64,000 bases of DNA, taken from NCBI GenBank assembly GCA_032690845.1, contig CM064426.1:75318403-75382402 (forward strand), read 5' to 3'. This DNA is from Eleusine coracana subsp. coracana. Its lineage: Eukaryota; Streptophyta; Magnoliopsida; Poales; Poaceae. The position numbers were made by a program, and so were the translations under genes. The notes under the pieces are model-generated. The model did no database searches. It worked only from the letters and a program-made list of their open reading frames with translations, and had not been told where the DNA came from. Positions 36,175 through 48,230 of this stretch are shown here, one piece after another; the stretch's first letter is position 1, and each line of letters opens with the position of its first letter.

Positions 36175-36715
36175 AGTTGACCACGCCGCCGCCCACGTGC
36201 TCGAGCCGTGCTGCCGCCCAAGCGCTCGCTCCGCCCCGCTGTCCACGCTCGCTCTGCCCGTGCCCTCCCCCCACCTCCGGCTCCCCCCCTCCGTCGTGCC
36301 CCTGTTGTGCCTCCCCCCTCCTCTTCGACGCCCCCCACCGCTCTCGCGCCCGCCTCTGGCTCCCCACTCCGCCGTGCCCGTGCGCTCTGCCACCCCCCCT
36401 CCCCCCGCCACGTCCCGCATGCTCTGCCACCCCCTCCCCGCCGTCCATGCTCGTGCTCTCCTCTGCCTCCACCCCTCCCCGTCGACTGCTCCCGCATCCG
36501 CCTCTGCCTCCCCCTGATGCCGCGCCCCCCTTTGGCTCCACCATCTGCCGTATGTGCCCCGTTGTGCCTCCCCCCTCTGGCTCCAGCATCTGTCGTGCCC
36601 CCCTACCTCCCTCCCACGTGCACCGAGCCCTGCCCTGGCGTGCGCCCGGTCTTGCCACGGCTCCTGCATTGCCCCCACGCCAGCACCTTCATCCCCTGTC
36701 TGCAATTAAGAAGTG
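36175..36715. other. 540-bp C-rich, strand-asymmetric block inside the CACTA element
   Basis: The plus strand is overwhelmingly C with some G and T, and few A. All plus-strand frames are Pro/Ala/Ser/Arg-rich and the opposite frames Gly-rich, so reading frames here carry no evidence of coding. It could be a captured fragment or a promoter-like leader of the transposase. Confidence 0.4.
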
Positions 36716-37444
36716 TTGAGGGTTGTTCCTTATTATTTTTCGTTTGATTTGTGGTAGGAAATGGCAGAATGATGGATAGATAGATGTGCAGTTCATATTT
36801 TTGGTGATTTAGGGTAGCGAGAGATTAGTGGTGGTGTAGATGTAAATTGGATGTGGTTATCGGTCATCGTGCCATTGTTTTGTTGTAGGTCTTGGAAAGC
36901 TTAATTTGTAGGGAAGGTGCTGCCACAATTTTCTCTGGACACTAACATGTAATTTTTTGGGCAGAGTGAGGCTCCGTCGTAGGCTCATCACTTGGCACAG
37001 TAGCAAAGTGAGACATGCATAACCCTTCTTTCATATCATGTTGTAGGTCACGTAACCTAGGTGTCTCCCATTTGAAAGAGGTACGCTTGAAAATATGTAG
37101 ATCTTTGCATATTTATAAACGTATCTATTTTGAATTGTCCATGTTTTTTGGACAGCCCGAGGATGTGTAGAGGTTTTTGTTTTCAGGCTTTGCTCCGGTT
37201 CGAGACAGAATTTTGACATCACCTTCCTGTTGTTCTCCGGATACACAATCTCCTTGTTAGGACGTGTATTTGGAGAATAGTGGGGAGGTGCTGCCAAAAT
37301 TGTGTCTCTGATTGGAGCAAAGCATGGAAACAAAACCATCTACACATCCGCCGGTGGGATTAGGACCTATCCTCACCTAGTAGACCATGATAGACATCAT
37401 ATAGATGTAATTAATTTTTATAACACCGAGTGCTATGCTAAAGG

Positions 37445-40400
37445 ATGGATGACCGTGATTGGATGTATACAGGTTGGCGGGGTAAACATGACTACATCAC
37501 AAAATTCATTTACAAGGTCGATGAAGTTTTAAAGAAGGCATTTGAATCAGGACAGAGTAAAGCAGTGTGTCCCTATAGCAAGTGTGAAAGCAAGTTGTTT
37601 CAAACAAAGTTGAAAATGGGTCAACACATTTGCAACAACGGGTTTGTGGCAAACTACACCCGTTGGATATGCCATGGAGAAGTGCATCGTGCAAGAGACA
37701 AGGTCATGAGGCAACGCATTAATGATTATGATGCTGATGGCGTGTGCGGAGACATGTTACATGACTTTCATGAAGCATACTTCGATGAAGGACCTAGTCA
37801 TGGTGGGGAGGAGCCGCCAGAGCCTACCGCAAAGGCCTATTACGACATGTTGTCTTCGGCACAGAAACCTATTCATGATCATACTAATGTTTCTCAGTTG
37901 GATGCCATCGGGCGCATAATGGCGTTGAAATCCCAACTTGGCATCAGTTGAGACGACTTTGATAACATGTTGACAGTTATTGGCAGCCTACTTCCGGGTG
38001 GTCACAATCTGCCACGCAACATGTATGAGTCATAGAAACTCCTTCGTGCACTTAAGATGTCATACGAGCAGATACATGTCTGTCCTAAGCGATGCGTGTT
38101 GTTTAGGAAAGAATACGCGGATGCAAAGTACTGTCCTAAATGTAAGTCCTCTAGGTACATGGAGGTAGACTCTGGTGATGGTCATAAGAGGCAGCTCGAA
38201 ATCCCTGTGAAAATCATACGGTACCTTCCCTTCATACCGAGGATCCAACAGCTTTACATGTCCAAGGACACCGCAAAGCAGATGACATGGCACAAAGAAG
38301 GCAAACGATACCGTCCTGACAATATGGTACATCCAGCCAATGCTGAGTCATGGAAGTATTTTGACGGCAAGTATCCCAAACAAGCTATGGAAGCTCGTAA
38401 TGTACGTGTTGCGTTGGCGACAGATGGGTTCAATCCGTACGGAATGTCCTCTGCCCTATACACTTGTTGGCCCGTGTTTGTTATCCCTCTCAATCTTTCT
38501 CCCGGAGTACATATTTTTGTCGTTGATAATTCCTCAAAGCCCTGGGAATAATATGAGCGTCTACATGGCTCCTCTGATTGATGATTTGCTCTGTACTTGG
38601 AATGATGGGGTATGGACATATGATCGAGCTACAAAAACAAACTTCAAAATGATAGTGTGGTACATGTACTCCATGCATGACCATCCGACATATGGGACAT
38701 TTAGTGGCTGGTGTGTCCATGGAAAGTTCCCATGCCCAGTATGCAAGTCAGCTCTCAAGTTCTTCTGGCTGGCGAAGGGTGGTAAATAATGTTTGTTCGA
38801 CAAACAATGACAATTTCTACCTATGGACCATGCATACTGAAGGAACATAAAGAACTTTACAAAAGATGTTGTGGTTGAGGACCCCCACCGCAGATGTGGA
38901 CAGGTGCCGCTATTCGTGAATGGTTAGATTCGCTCCAAGAAAATGTTGAAGGTGGTGGTTTTGTGGGATATGGTGTCGATCATGCCTGGACTCAGATCCC
39001 GGACTTGTGGAGGCTCCCGTATATGGAGCACATTATTCTTCCACATGTACTTGATATGATGCACACTGAAATGAACATCGCCCAGGCTTCCTGGTGTACA
39101 ATCATGGACATTCCTGATAAGACAAAGGACAACGTTAAGGCTAGAGTGGATCAAGCTAGGATATGCAATAGACCAAAGCTCAACATTCCGTCTCCCAAAG
39201 ACGGCAAGAGATGGAAAAAGCCTCCAGCCGATTTCGTACTGAAGAGGAACCAAAGGAAAGAGGTGCTAGAATGGATCCAAACTTTGATGTTCCCTGATGG
39301 GTATGCAACGAATCTGAGGAGGGGAGTGAACTTAACTACTATGCGAATCAATGGGCTCAAGAGTCATGACTACCATATATGGATTGAGTGGCTTCTTCCG
39401 TTAATGGTTCGAGGCTACCTTCCTGACAATGTGTGGCTAGTGCTAGCAGAATTAAGTTATTTCTTCTGCACCCTTTGCGCGAAGGAGTTATCACGAACTG
39501 TGGTTGAAGAATTGGAAAAAATGGCTCCTGTGTTGATTTGTAACTTGGAGAAGATCTTTCCTCTAGACTTTTTCAATCCAATAGAGCATATGATTGTGCA
39601 CATTCCGTATGAGGCATGAATGTGTGGACCTGTGCATGGTCGTTGGTGCTATTCAATTGAGAGACAAAAAAAGGTTCTTCGAACAAAATGTAAAAACAAG
39701 TGCAAAATTGAAGCTTCCATTGCAGAGGCATACTATATTGAGGAGGTATCTAACTTCACAACAAAATACTATATTGAAACCCTTCCCAACATGCATAATC
39801 CACCCCCTCGTTACAATGCCAACGAATATGAATCGACCCTTAGCCTCTTCGTAGGGCAACTGGGTAGTGCAAGTGGCGGGACTGCTAAGAACTTGCAACA
39901 TGCAGAGTTCCGCACTATCATGATGTATTTGTTGACCAACCTTTCTAAAGTGGAGCCGTACATACAGTAAGTTCTCTCCCAACTAGTTCTCGGTAATTTA
40001 TTGTGGCTGGTCACTAATCTGCATCTAACCTATCTCTATCTTCTTTTCTTTGTACAGAGAATTTACTCAACAATTCTGGCAGAGAAATAGGGCACTGACC
40101 CCGCAACAAGTTGATATCCTTCTTAAAGAGGGTGCGGGACGAGGATTACCCGATTTCATTACTTGGTTCAAACAAAAGGGACAAAACGAGGCGTCCATGA
40201 GTCCTGAGTTGAGACAAGTGGCCAATGGATGTGGCTATAGGGTAATGTCGTACTCGGGCTATGATGTGAATGGATATCGCTTTCACACAAGAAAGCACAA
40301 TGAAGGTCAGCCTAATCGGAGTACCACAAATTATGAAGTTTGTACGACAACCCAAGATGGGGTGGAGTACTATGGAATAATTGAAGAAATATACGAACTC

Positions 40401-40979
40401 AAGTTTTATGGTTGCATCACTCTAAAGCCTATCATATTCAAATGCCATTGGTTTTATCCTAACCAAGTGCGGCGGAACCCCAATGTTGGATTAGTCGAAA
40501 TTCGACAGTCATCCATCTATCTAGGAGATGATGTGTATATTATGGCGCAACAAGCGACATAAGTCTATTATCTCTCATACCCCTGCAAAACCGACGGACG
40601 TCTTCAGGGTTAGGACGTTGTGTATAAGGTATCGCCACACGGTAGGCTACATGTACCAAACAATGAAGATTACAATATAGACCCAAACACATATGATGGA
40701 GAGTTCTTTCAAGAAGATGAGTTACAAGGGTGTATTGAGATAGGCCTAACTGGAGAAATCAAAATGGAAGTAGAGAAGAATAATGAAAGGGTTGATGATG
40801 AGGACAGTGGAGATGAGATTTCCAATGTGAAGGACTTAATATTGCTTGAGCAATTACAATTAGGGATTGATGAGGATATTCCTCCGTCAGAGCATGTTCA
40901 TGATTGTGATCTTGACATGCATGATAGTGATGATGAGACATACGGTCCAACTAATCCCGATCATGATGATTATTTCTAA
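37445..40979 (+). pseudogene. CACTA TNP2-type transposase, broken
   Basis: Would catalyse CACTA excision and insertion. In order: transposase-associated N-terminal domain (MDDRDWMYTGWR to about 37,700, with a C..C..H zinc-binding pattern), Transposase_21 core (38,057-38,790, including RVALATDGFNPYGM and WTYDRATKTNFKM), the DUF4218 region (38,894-39,960, HVLDMMHTEMNI onward) and DUF4216 (40,050-40,560). An acidic tail ends at 40,979. Stops occur near 37,951, 38,790 and 39,619, and frame shifts near 38,510 and 38,800-38,890. The first half of DUF4218 abuts an in-frame TGA where related proteins have Arg, so CGA to TGA is likely. A short intron is probable at 39,970-40,057. Not functional. Confidence 0.9.
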
Positions 40980-41115
40980 TACACATAAGATTTATACTTA
41001 TTGCATTGTTAAATTTAATTTAGTGTTACTTTCTAATTATGTATTGTTTATTATGTGTTAAAAGAAAACATTTTGTTTATATGTGCTAATTGTTTTTCTT
41101 AAAGTGCAGGTGAAG

Positions 41116-43340
41116 ATGGTGGGCGACGGAGCGGTGCGAAAATGCGTGTCTGTTTGGAGGAGAGTGATGCCAAGTTCCTCCACACCTTTGGGGTCAACCC
41201 GTGGCAAGGGTCGGGGGAAGGGTGGCCCAAGGGGTCAGGGTCTAGCGACCCAGTCTCTCCTAGTGCCACCTACCCCTCAGGAGGAGTCAGAGTCAGAGGA
41301 GGAGGAGGAGGAGGAGGAGGAGGAGGAGGAGGAGGAGCAGGAGCCGGAGCAGCAGCAGCAGCAGGAGGAGGAGGACGGGGAGTGGTAAGGGGATCGGGAT
41401 GGGGAGGAGGAGGAGGACGGGGAGGGGGAGGAGCAGCAGGGGGAGCAGCCTGCTATCTGGTTGTGAGGTCCCTCTAGACTCCCGGATAGGCCAATACCTC
41501 TGGCTGCACGTCCAGTGATTAGACCTATTAAGCCAGCGTAAGTAACTTTATATGTTATCACCACTTTTTCTATTTGTAATTTAGAAACTATAATTGAAAC
41601 TAATATTTTATCTTAATCACTTTTTGCAGGAGTTGGGAAGTAGTGACCCCAGGTGGTCACAAGCGAAAGGTAAACTGCATCTTGGGTCTTTTATGCAGGG
41701 AGCACTTCCCAGGCCAGGTTCAGGTTCACATTGGCACAAGGTACGAGTCAGCGTGGACATGGAAGCACTACGAAGCCGCCCCCGATCAATTTGACAAATT
41801 AAACAGGTGCTACCCCAACAAGGCGGATCGGGTGGTGGAAGAGATGTGGGTAAGTCTTTCTTGCAATACACTGCTCAATTCATCATATTCATTGTACACC
41901 GAATACATTGTGTTTGTATGCAGGATTTCTACACGTGTGGGTCGGGGCACGAGGAGGACGCTAAGGTTGTGGCTCACAACCGATGCCGTAAGCTCATGAA
42001 GGACATGCATTACGAGGCCCAAGTTCAGTGCGTCATAAACTACATTTCACATGTCATTGGGCAATGCATTAAAAAGGAAGTGGCAAGAACTGTGAAGCTG
42101 ACACGGGAACAATACTTGCAGGTATATTCAGATTTTATTCTTCGATTTAGTACATCACTTAATTGATCCTGTTACATGTCAGCCTCTTGCTCACGTGTAG
42201 GTGCCTGCGTGGTGGTGCCGTAATGATGTCCAGTGCTGGGAATGCATAGTGGACAAATGGTTCACACCAGAGTGGGAGGAGATGCACAACACTGGTCGAG
42301 AATGGCGTGCGCATATGCCTGGTCCAAGACACCACCAAGGTAGCCTTAGCAATGAGGAGTACAAGGCTCGATGGGTATGTGGATTCATATGTTTATTAAC
42401 TCTCAATTGTGTATAAATTGTAAGTAACATTGCTTTTTTGCAGTCTCAGGCACATGATGGCGCTGAATGCTCCGAATTTGTGGGATGAGCTTTGGCACTA
42501 AAGGGCAAGGCGTCTCAGGCCATCTACGACCCGAATGATCCACCGTCGTCATACATCAATTCCTCCTTCTACTCCCGCATCAGCGCGTACAAGGAGGTGG
42601 GAAAGCAAGTTCACGGGCCAGAGTGGGATCCGGCCGCCCACCCTCTTGATGGCGAGGTGATCATGAGGGCGGGAGAAGGTAGGAAGCATGGCTGGTTGAT
42701 CATAGGCGATGGTACTATAGACACGACCAGTACTCCCACTCTCCCCCAGATTCAAGCAAGAGACCCGACCATTGCCCCGGTCGTACGCCAACGGCTAACC
42801 GTGGCACAGCTGCCAGTGCAACAACTTGAGGTTAGTTCTGCTTTATTCATCATTCATTCCATAACTAATCATATATTTGTTTTGCACTGTAACATTGAGA
42901 TATAAAATTATAGGCCCAGCTCGTCGAAGAGAGAAGGCTAAGGCAGGAGTCGGAGGTGAGGCAACGGGCGGATATGGCCAACCTGCTTGCTTACCTTCAA
43001 ACCATGCACGCTCAGATGGGAGGATCTCTACCGCCGCCTCCAACTATTTCATGTCCAACTCCAACAACTCCTCAGGTGAATTACTTCATAGCTGAGTTGA
43101 CTCATTTCAAATATTGTACACTTAGAGACTTAGTTCAATTTAGAGAATTAGAAAATTATAATAAATTAGAGATCTAGATATATACAACCACTTAGAGACT
43201 TAGATAACTTATTACCTTACAATTACTTAGAAAATGTCTACTTCATGTAGAATCAATCGGCGGCATCGAACACCCTTGACATGTCAACGGGTATGTCACT
43301 GACGTTTCTGGCGCAACAATTGTTCCCACCGCCGCAATGA
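41116..43340 (+). pseudogene. CACTA second ORF (Transposase_24/TnpA-like), probably broken
   Basis: Second protein of plant CACTA elements, thought to bind subterminal repeats. Multi-exon on the plus strand. First comes a basic N-terminus (RGKGRGKGGPRG) and a poly-Glu stretch from GGA repeats (41,290-41,345). Then VTPGGHKRKVNCILG, FYTCGSGHEEDAKVVAHNRC, and the Transposase_24 signature near 42,201-42,800 (QCWECIVDKWF, MPGPRHHQGSLSNEEYKARW, GPEWDPAAHPLDGEVIMRAGEGRKHG). A coiled segment follows (VEERRLRQESEVRQRADM) and the end is at 43,340. Introns fit 41,871-41,922, 42,120-42,200, 42,376-42,443 and 42,831-42,912. A TGA at about 42,487 interrupts the conserved region. Confidence 0.82.
41285..41440. 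repeat. (GAG)n purine-rich tract
   Basis: GGA/GAG and CAG units encode poly-Glu and Gln within the second CACTA ORF, then continue as GGGGAGGAGG. Confidence 0.85.
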
Positions 43341-43589
43341 GCTTGTAAACTCTTTGTTGAATTCATGTTGAACTTTGTGTTGAACTTGTGATGTTTGGGT
43401 TGTTTCCAATGTCAAACATGTGATATTTCTTGAATTTATGTTGAAATTATGGTTCGTAATCTTGTATGTGATGTGGTTTCATGATTGTGGTCATATATCG
43501 ATGAAATCTGTGATGTTGAATATATATATTGCATATTTCTAGTATTTGTGTTGCTTGGAAGCAAAAAAAAAAAAGAAATAAAAAAACAT

Positions 43590-44070
43590 TGGTCACTTTG
43601 TCGTGTGCCAGTAGGAACTGGCACACGGCAAAGTGACCATTTGTGGTCACCTCGAAACCATGAAGGCACACGGCAAAGTGAACATTAGTGGTCATCTGAG
43701 CAAGCACTTTGCCGTGTGCCGCTCGGCACACGGCGAAGGTTTTCTTTATGCCATGTGCCTCGACACTGGCACACAGCGAAGGGGTTTTGTAGATGCCGTG
43801 TGCCTCCACCCTGGCTCACGGCGAAGATGGAGGCGCGCCGTTACGGTCCCAGCTAACGGCAGGGTTCGCCGTGTGCAAGCGCCGTGGCACACGGTGAATA
43901 GCTTTGCCGTGTGTCCGACATTTGACACACGGCGAAGTTGCTTTTGTTGTTGGGTGCCTTCGCCGTCGGCTCTTCGCCATAGGCCGCGCACGGCGACAAC
44001 CTTCGCCGTGTGTTTTGTTGGCTTCGCCGTGTGCTTCCAACACATGGCAACTTACGAATTTCCTTTAGTG
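43590..44070. repeat. Right subterminal repeats and terminus of the CACTA element
   Basis: About 20 copies of CGCCGTGTG(C)/GCACACGGCGAA alternate in both orientations as short hairpins, ending in CTTACGAATTTCCTTTAGTG at 44070. These are the presumed transposase-binding sites. Confidence 0.88.
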
Positions 44071-44289
44071 AGGATTGCGGAAGGAGGGGGCTACGTAAGG
44101 CTCCTATGATGAGGGAATTAAGGGCCAGATTTGCTTTTCTAGATGTGCAATCAAGATATTGAGGGTTGGATGTTTTGTTTTTTTATGAGAATTTCTAGCC
44201 TATTTCTCTCTTTTTTCAGACCATGTGGTAGTAAGTTCATCTCCTTTTATTATTAAATAGATAGATAGATTGCAAGTGAAGAAAGACTT

Positions 44290-44385
44290 TGTGCGGCTAG
44301 CAATAATGTTCCAGTTTGGAGATGGGTTTCAAATTAGATTGTGGGAGCCTGGGAGGATGTTTGGATCAGAAATGGAAATTTCATT
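44290..44385 (+). pseudogene. LINE reverse-transcriptase scrap
   Basis: FQFGDGFQIRLWE followed, after a frame slip, by EDVWIRNGNF matches the zinc-binding RVT region of plant LINEs. It is similar to the piece at 22,360 but from another copy. Only about 30 codons remain. Confidence 0.5.
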
Positions 44386-45001
44386 GATATTGACTTAGGG
44401 ACTGTCTGCAACGCTGGTGATCCTTTCCCCCTGCTACAAGTTACTGATCCTAGCACCAATAACGGTCCCCGCTACATATCCTTTGCCGCAGAAGTGGGAA
44501 AAGAAAACATGGAACACGCTGCATTGTGCAATCTACACGAAGGGTATCATTCTGCCACCCTTGTGAGCAGGTAGGTTCTTTCAATTATATATATCTTGAA
44601 ATTGGTATATTTACGGATCCAATAAATAACCATCACCCGTTTGTTTTAGCTTAATATGGAAAATTTACAATCACATATCTGTTACACATAATTGGTGACT
44701 CGTCTGTTATTTTTTCTGTTATTTTTCTGCAACAATTACTCGAGAGATTCTTATAGACTTCTTTTAGTTTCTTTTCAGAGAATGAGCAAATCTGGTAATA
44801 TGAATGCACATACCTGCATCGCTTCTCTCGTGTTTACGGAAAATATTCTTCAAAGTGTGCAAAATGTTGCTAGCTTCTTTGCTTATATTGCAGACTATGC
44901 TCCAACAGACATTAAGACGATAGCAAACACCAGTATATATATGCCCTCACTTGACACCATATCAACCTTAACACAGAAATTGCTAAACTTGACCTGTAGA
45001 A
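44386..45001 (+). other. Possible upstream exon(s) or leader of the PGG gene
   Basis: 44,400-44,572 is open and ends in a good donor (GAGCAG|GTAGGT). An acceptor-like TTTTCAG lies at about 44,779. No family similarity is seen and the link to the PGG gene is speculative. Confidence 0.3.
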
Positions 45002-45592
45002 ATGTCCCTCGAGAACGAAATTCAGGAGGGTCGAGACATCAATGTCGCTGTACCAGCTCCCGGAGAAATTGGCACTACAATTGAGCCCATCCGCAGGAAC
45101 ATATTTTCCGATGAGGAGAATTACATAGCGGCCCAGCGCCGGAAGTATTTCAAGGAGGTAGTGACATGGATGACGGTGCTGTCCAGCATTGTCGCGTCGG
45201 TGACCTACCAGGCCGCCCTGAACCCGCCTGGTGGCTTCTGGCAAGAGGACGACAGCCAAGGCCATCAGGCCGGCGATCCTGTGTTGCGCGACGAGCACTG
45301 GTTGCGGTACCAGGCATTCTACTGGTTTAACGCGATGGCGTTTATAACTTCGCTGATGATCCTGGCGGTAACGCTGAACAAGCAGTTCTATGACACTGAA
45401 GCCAACGTACTCACTCTCATGCTCGTCGTTATGGTTGACGTTGGCAGCCTCATCGGCGCCTATGTTGCTGGCAGCACGGGAAATCTGTTGTCCTCCATTT
45501 GTGTCATCGTCATTGCTTTGGTCGCCCTAATTATCCTCATATTTATGGCACGGTACGTATGGAATTTTGATTTAAACATTTCAATCAATTAG
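45002..45592 (+). CDS. PGG-domain membrane protein, 196 residues
   Basis: The PGG domain is named after its Pro-Gly-Gly motif. It occurs in plant membrane proteins, often behind ankyrin repeats. Seen: hydrophilic N-terminus, first membrane segment at about 52-70 (VTWMTVLSSIVASVTYQA), hallmark NPPGGFW at 74-80, a polar loop, then segments at about 105-125, 135-156 and 162-182. There are no ankyrin repeats, so this is the short type or the end of a larger gene. A donor-like CACG|GTACGT at 45,553 and acceptor TTGCAG at 45,672 could replace the last residues with RGRLKC and an early stop. Function is unknown beyond membrane location. It sits just downstream of the CACTA element. Confidence 0.75.
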   Translation: MSLENEIQEGRDINVAVPAPGEIGTTIEPIRRNIFSDEENYIAAQRRKYFKEVVTWMTVLSSIVASVTYQAALNPPGGFWQEDDSQGHQAGDPVLRDEHWLRYQAFYWFNAMAFITSLMILAVTLNKQFYDTEANVLTLMLVVMVDVGSLIGAYVAGSTGNLLSSICVIVIALVALIILIFMARYVWNFDLNISIN

Positions 45593-45689
45593 AATAAAAA
45601 CATGTGAAATCTAGGGTACAGAACTATAGATGCAGGGAATACTATTTTATCATGGAATGCAATATTTGCAGGGGGCGTCTGAAATGTTA

Positions 45690-47100
45690 ATTCTCTTCTG
45701 GCAAAAGCTCAACCTGGTGAAAAACAGGTGGTTGCGAGCGCCGGCATGAGCAGAGGTGCTGCTTAGGGAAGAGCCGACAAGGGAGAGCAGTATTTAGGGT
45801 GGTGAGAGGAGCAACCACGCTGCCTGATTCTCGTCTGATCTGACACATGTTCGCGTAGTAAATTTGCAGTTTATGTTGCATAAACCACCTTACATGTCAC
45901 ACATAGTTTTTTTTTTTAGATTATATGTCACATGGAGTTTGAGAGTCTCACATAAGTGTTTTGTTGCAAAGAATAACCCCGCATATGTGAGATTCTCAAA
46001 ATAAGTATAGGATATATAATGGCTTGGTAAATTTCAGGGAAACCAAGACAGTTTCATACGTACAAACGTATTGTAACTCTATATTGCATTTCTTTTGACA
46101 CAACTCAAAAGAAGGGGCTAACGATTATTCTCTCTACACAACAAATCTCATGCCTCGTACGAGAGAAGAACTTGCGACTTCAGGATCTCGTGCATCACAA
46201 CTTCTGAACTGCCTTAGCCTACTGATGTGTTCAGGCAAAAAAGCTTGACTTCATCAGGCTATCAATGTATCTTTCCAAATAGCGTTAGTTTAAATCATGA
46301 ATATTATTAGTACATGAAAATCAGCAGCCATGACGCTCGCCACACTGACGTGCGTCCTTGAAGGTGGATGGTGAAACTCATGAGCTAATATTTTTTTAAT
46401 GGTCAACGGGATGGGGGTGGGGTGGGGAGGGGGGGGGGGTATCCTCACCTGAAGTTTCTTTGAAACAGGCCATCGGTAGGCCAAGCACTCTATTTTACAT
46501 TGGTAAATAGAATGAAAGCATTCCATGGAGGAAACAAAGACACACACAACAAACTAAGCCGAGTCTGGAACAGACTAACCGAGCACTGATCACCAACAGA
46601 CGATGTCATCCAGTAACATACTTGTCGGGTTCACAATGGATAATGCATCCCCGCACCACCCCTAATAGCTATACCGTTCCATTGTCACCCTCTGCCTACC
46701 GACGAGTGGAGGAATCCTCGTAGGACCAAGAGACTGCTCAACGAAATGGGGACTAAGATTGGGGAAAACACACTGACCACAACTTGCCAAAAACACTGAC
46801 CTCCCTTCAAGTTGACGAAGATATATTTAGCACATCCGAGCTCCACTAACCACCACCCAACACCTTTTCTAGGGAGGAATTCAGAAAAGAGGGAGGACCC
46901 ACCCTGGCAACAGGGTGGGGCGGAGCCAGGGGAATGACTACCATCCCCGCCCCATTAGATTCATCCTCCTTCCTCGCCTCGTTCCCATTAGGTTAACGGG
47001 GAAACAATCCCCCCCATCCCTATCCATGGCGCCCTCGATTCATGTTGGGGACTTATGAGGATGGTCGACGATGGCGCACGAGCACAACGAGATGGGTGGC
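45690..47100. other. Intergenic, no gene recognised
   Basis: Contains a G-run (46,418-46,439) and C/G-rich words at 46,900-47,020 resembling the G-rich ends at 11 kb. No coding structure is supported. Confidence 0.35.
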
Positions 47101-47103
47101 GGG

Positions 47104-48230
47104 CACTACAAGAAATCATATAATCAGTGACAAAAAAGTCACAAATTTTGTAATTAACGCATGCTAGCGACGAAAAAAATACCTTAGTAACAGAAAATTT
47201 TGTTGACAATCGTGTGTCATTAGCCATGATTGGTGATAAAAAAAAAGTGATTCAGTCGTTAAATCCTTAGCGACATATTTTTTCTGTCACTACTTAGTGA
47301 CAACAATTTTCAATGCAAATTTCATCATTAGTACCATGGAGCCATCTGACGTGGCACTTACATGGCATGCCTAGTATATTGTCACTAACAAAAATAAGCC
47401 TATTAAAGACCCCTTTCTTAACAGGCCGAACAACCCTTTTGGTTTTCGGCACTAACTAAATCAGGTCTGTCACAGGCTTGTCATGTAATAGTTCGATAAA
47501 AGTAAGCCCATTCAATTTTACCACTAACTAGGTTTCGTCTTTTCAAGGACCCCGTTTAAAAGGACGACAACAACTGGTCCATTAGATTTCGTTACAACTA
47601 AAGCCCGAATGTTAGTGGGTCAAAAAGGAGGCCCAACTGTTTTCATTACAAAGTTGGTTTAGCCTATTTAAGGTTTATATTTGCATGGCCTAAAACTTTT
47701 GTGGCTCAAACATTTCATCACTAACAAATATTAGCCCATTTGTGGCCTGTAGTTATAAGCCGAACAAATGCAGCCCATAAGATTATTCCCTAATCGGCTA
47801 TGATATGACCCAGTTGATAATGGGCCAAGGAAACGTGTGATCCATTGAGCCAAGTTTTGTTGGGCCAATTCTTGTGTCTACTGGGCCATTAGTGGACCCC
47901 TAAGTTTATAAATCTAATTCAACAATAATATATATGCCATCATTGTGAAATATACATGGTCAATGATCTATGTACAATCACACTTAATAGTTTTATAAAA
48001 TTTCCACAACCAATAAATACTTGCATTAGCAGATCATGTACATCGACTGATAGTAGCATATCGTACTTCAGATTGAACACAACTCTTTTGACCCGTTGGC
48101 TTTTGTCTGATGGATGTGCATTAGTTTGACAAGGACAATCTCATCATCTTCCGATTGCTTCTTCAACATGTCAAAGACCTTCGACTGAGATTTTAGTGAG
48201 TCAAGTGATTTTTGTGCCGCTGTTGGCACC
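47104..48230 (-). mobile_element. Second CACTA element, one end, interrupted by a retrotransposon
   Basis: CACTACAAGAAATCATATAA at 47104 is a CACTA terminus. It is followed by subterminal repeats of the AGTGACAAAAA/GTCACTA type to about 47,400. This is a different family from the element at 34.9-44.1 kb. At the inner side a minus-strand coding remnant is cut at 48,230 by a Gypsy LTR, so the rest of this element lies beyond the window. Confidence 0.7.
48078..48230 (-). pseudogene. C-terminal fragment of a transposon-encoded protein
   Basis: Reading on the minus strand from 48230 gives 50 codons then TGA. The charged, coiled-coil-like peptide includes SLKSQSKVFDMLKKQSEDDE. It ends a protein encoded by the second CACTA element and is truncated exactly at the Gypsy insertion. 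The family is not recognised with certainty. Confidence 0.5.

Larger units (their letters stand above)
34861..44070 (+). mobile_element. CACTA (En/Spm) transposon, about 9.2 kb, decayed
   Basis: The right end reads TTTCCTTTAGTG and stops at 44070, the inverse of a CACTAAAGGAAA terminus. CGCCGTGTGC/GCACACGGCGAAG subterminal repeats crowd 43,590-44,050 and occur more sparsely at 34,866-35,150 and 35,975-36,110. Between them lie a TNP2-type transposase pseudogene and a Transposase_24-type pseudogene, both on the plus strand. I found no CACTA terminus at the left, so the start given is only where subterminal repeats begin. Confidence 0.85.

Noticed and set aside
36065..36747. Overlapping 180-200-codon ORFs rich in Pro or Gly
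   Set aside because: Caused by the C-rich strand bias; all frames are open and none shows a family signature.
43590..44050. CRISPR-like array of short repeats
   Set aside because: Repeats alternate in orientation with irregular spacing and sit at a CACTA terminus in a plant genome; they are subterminal repeats.
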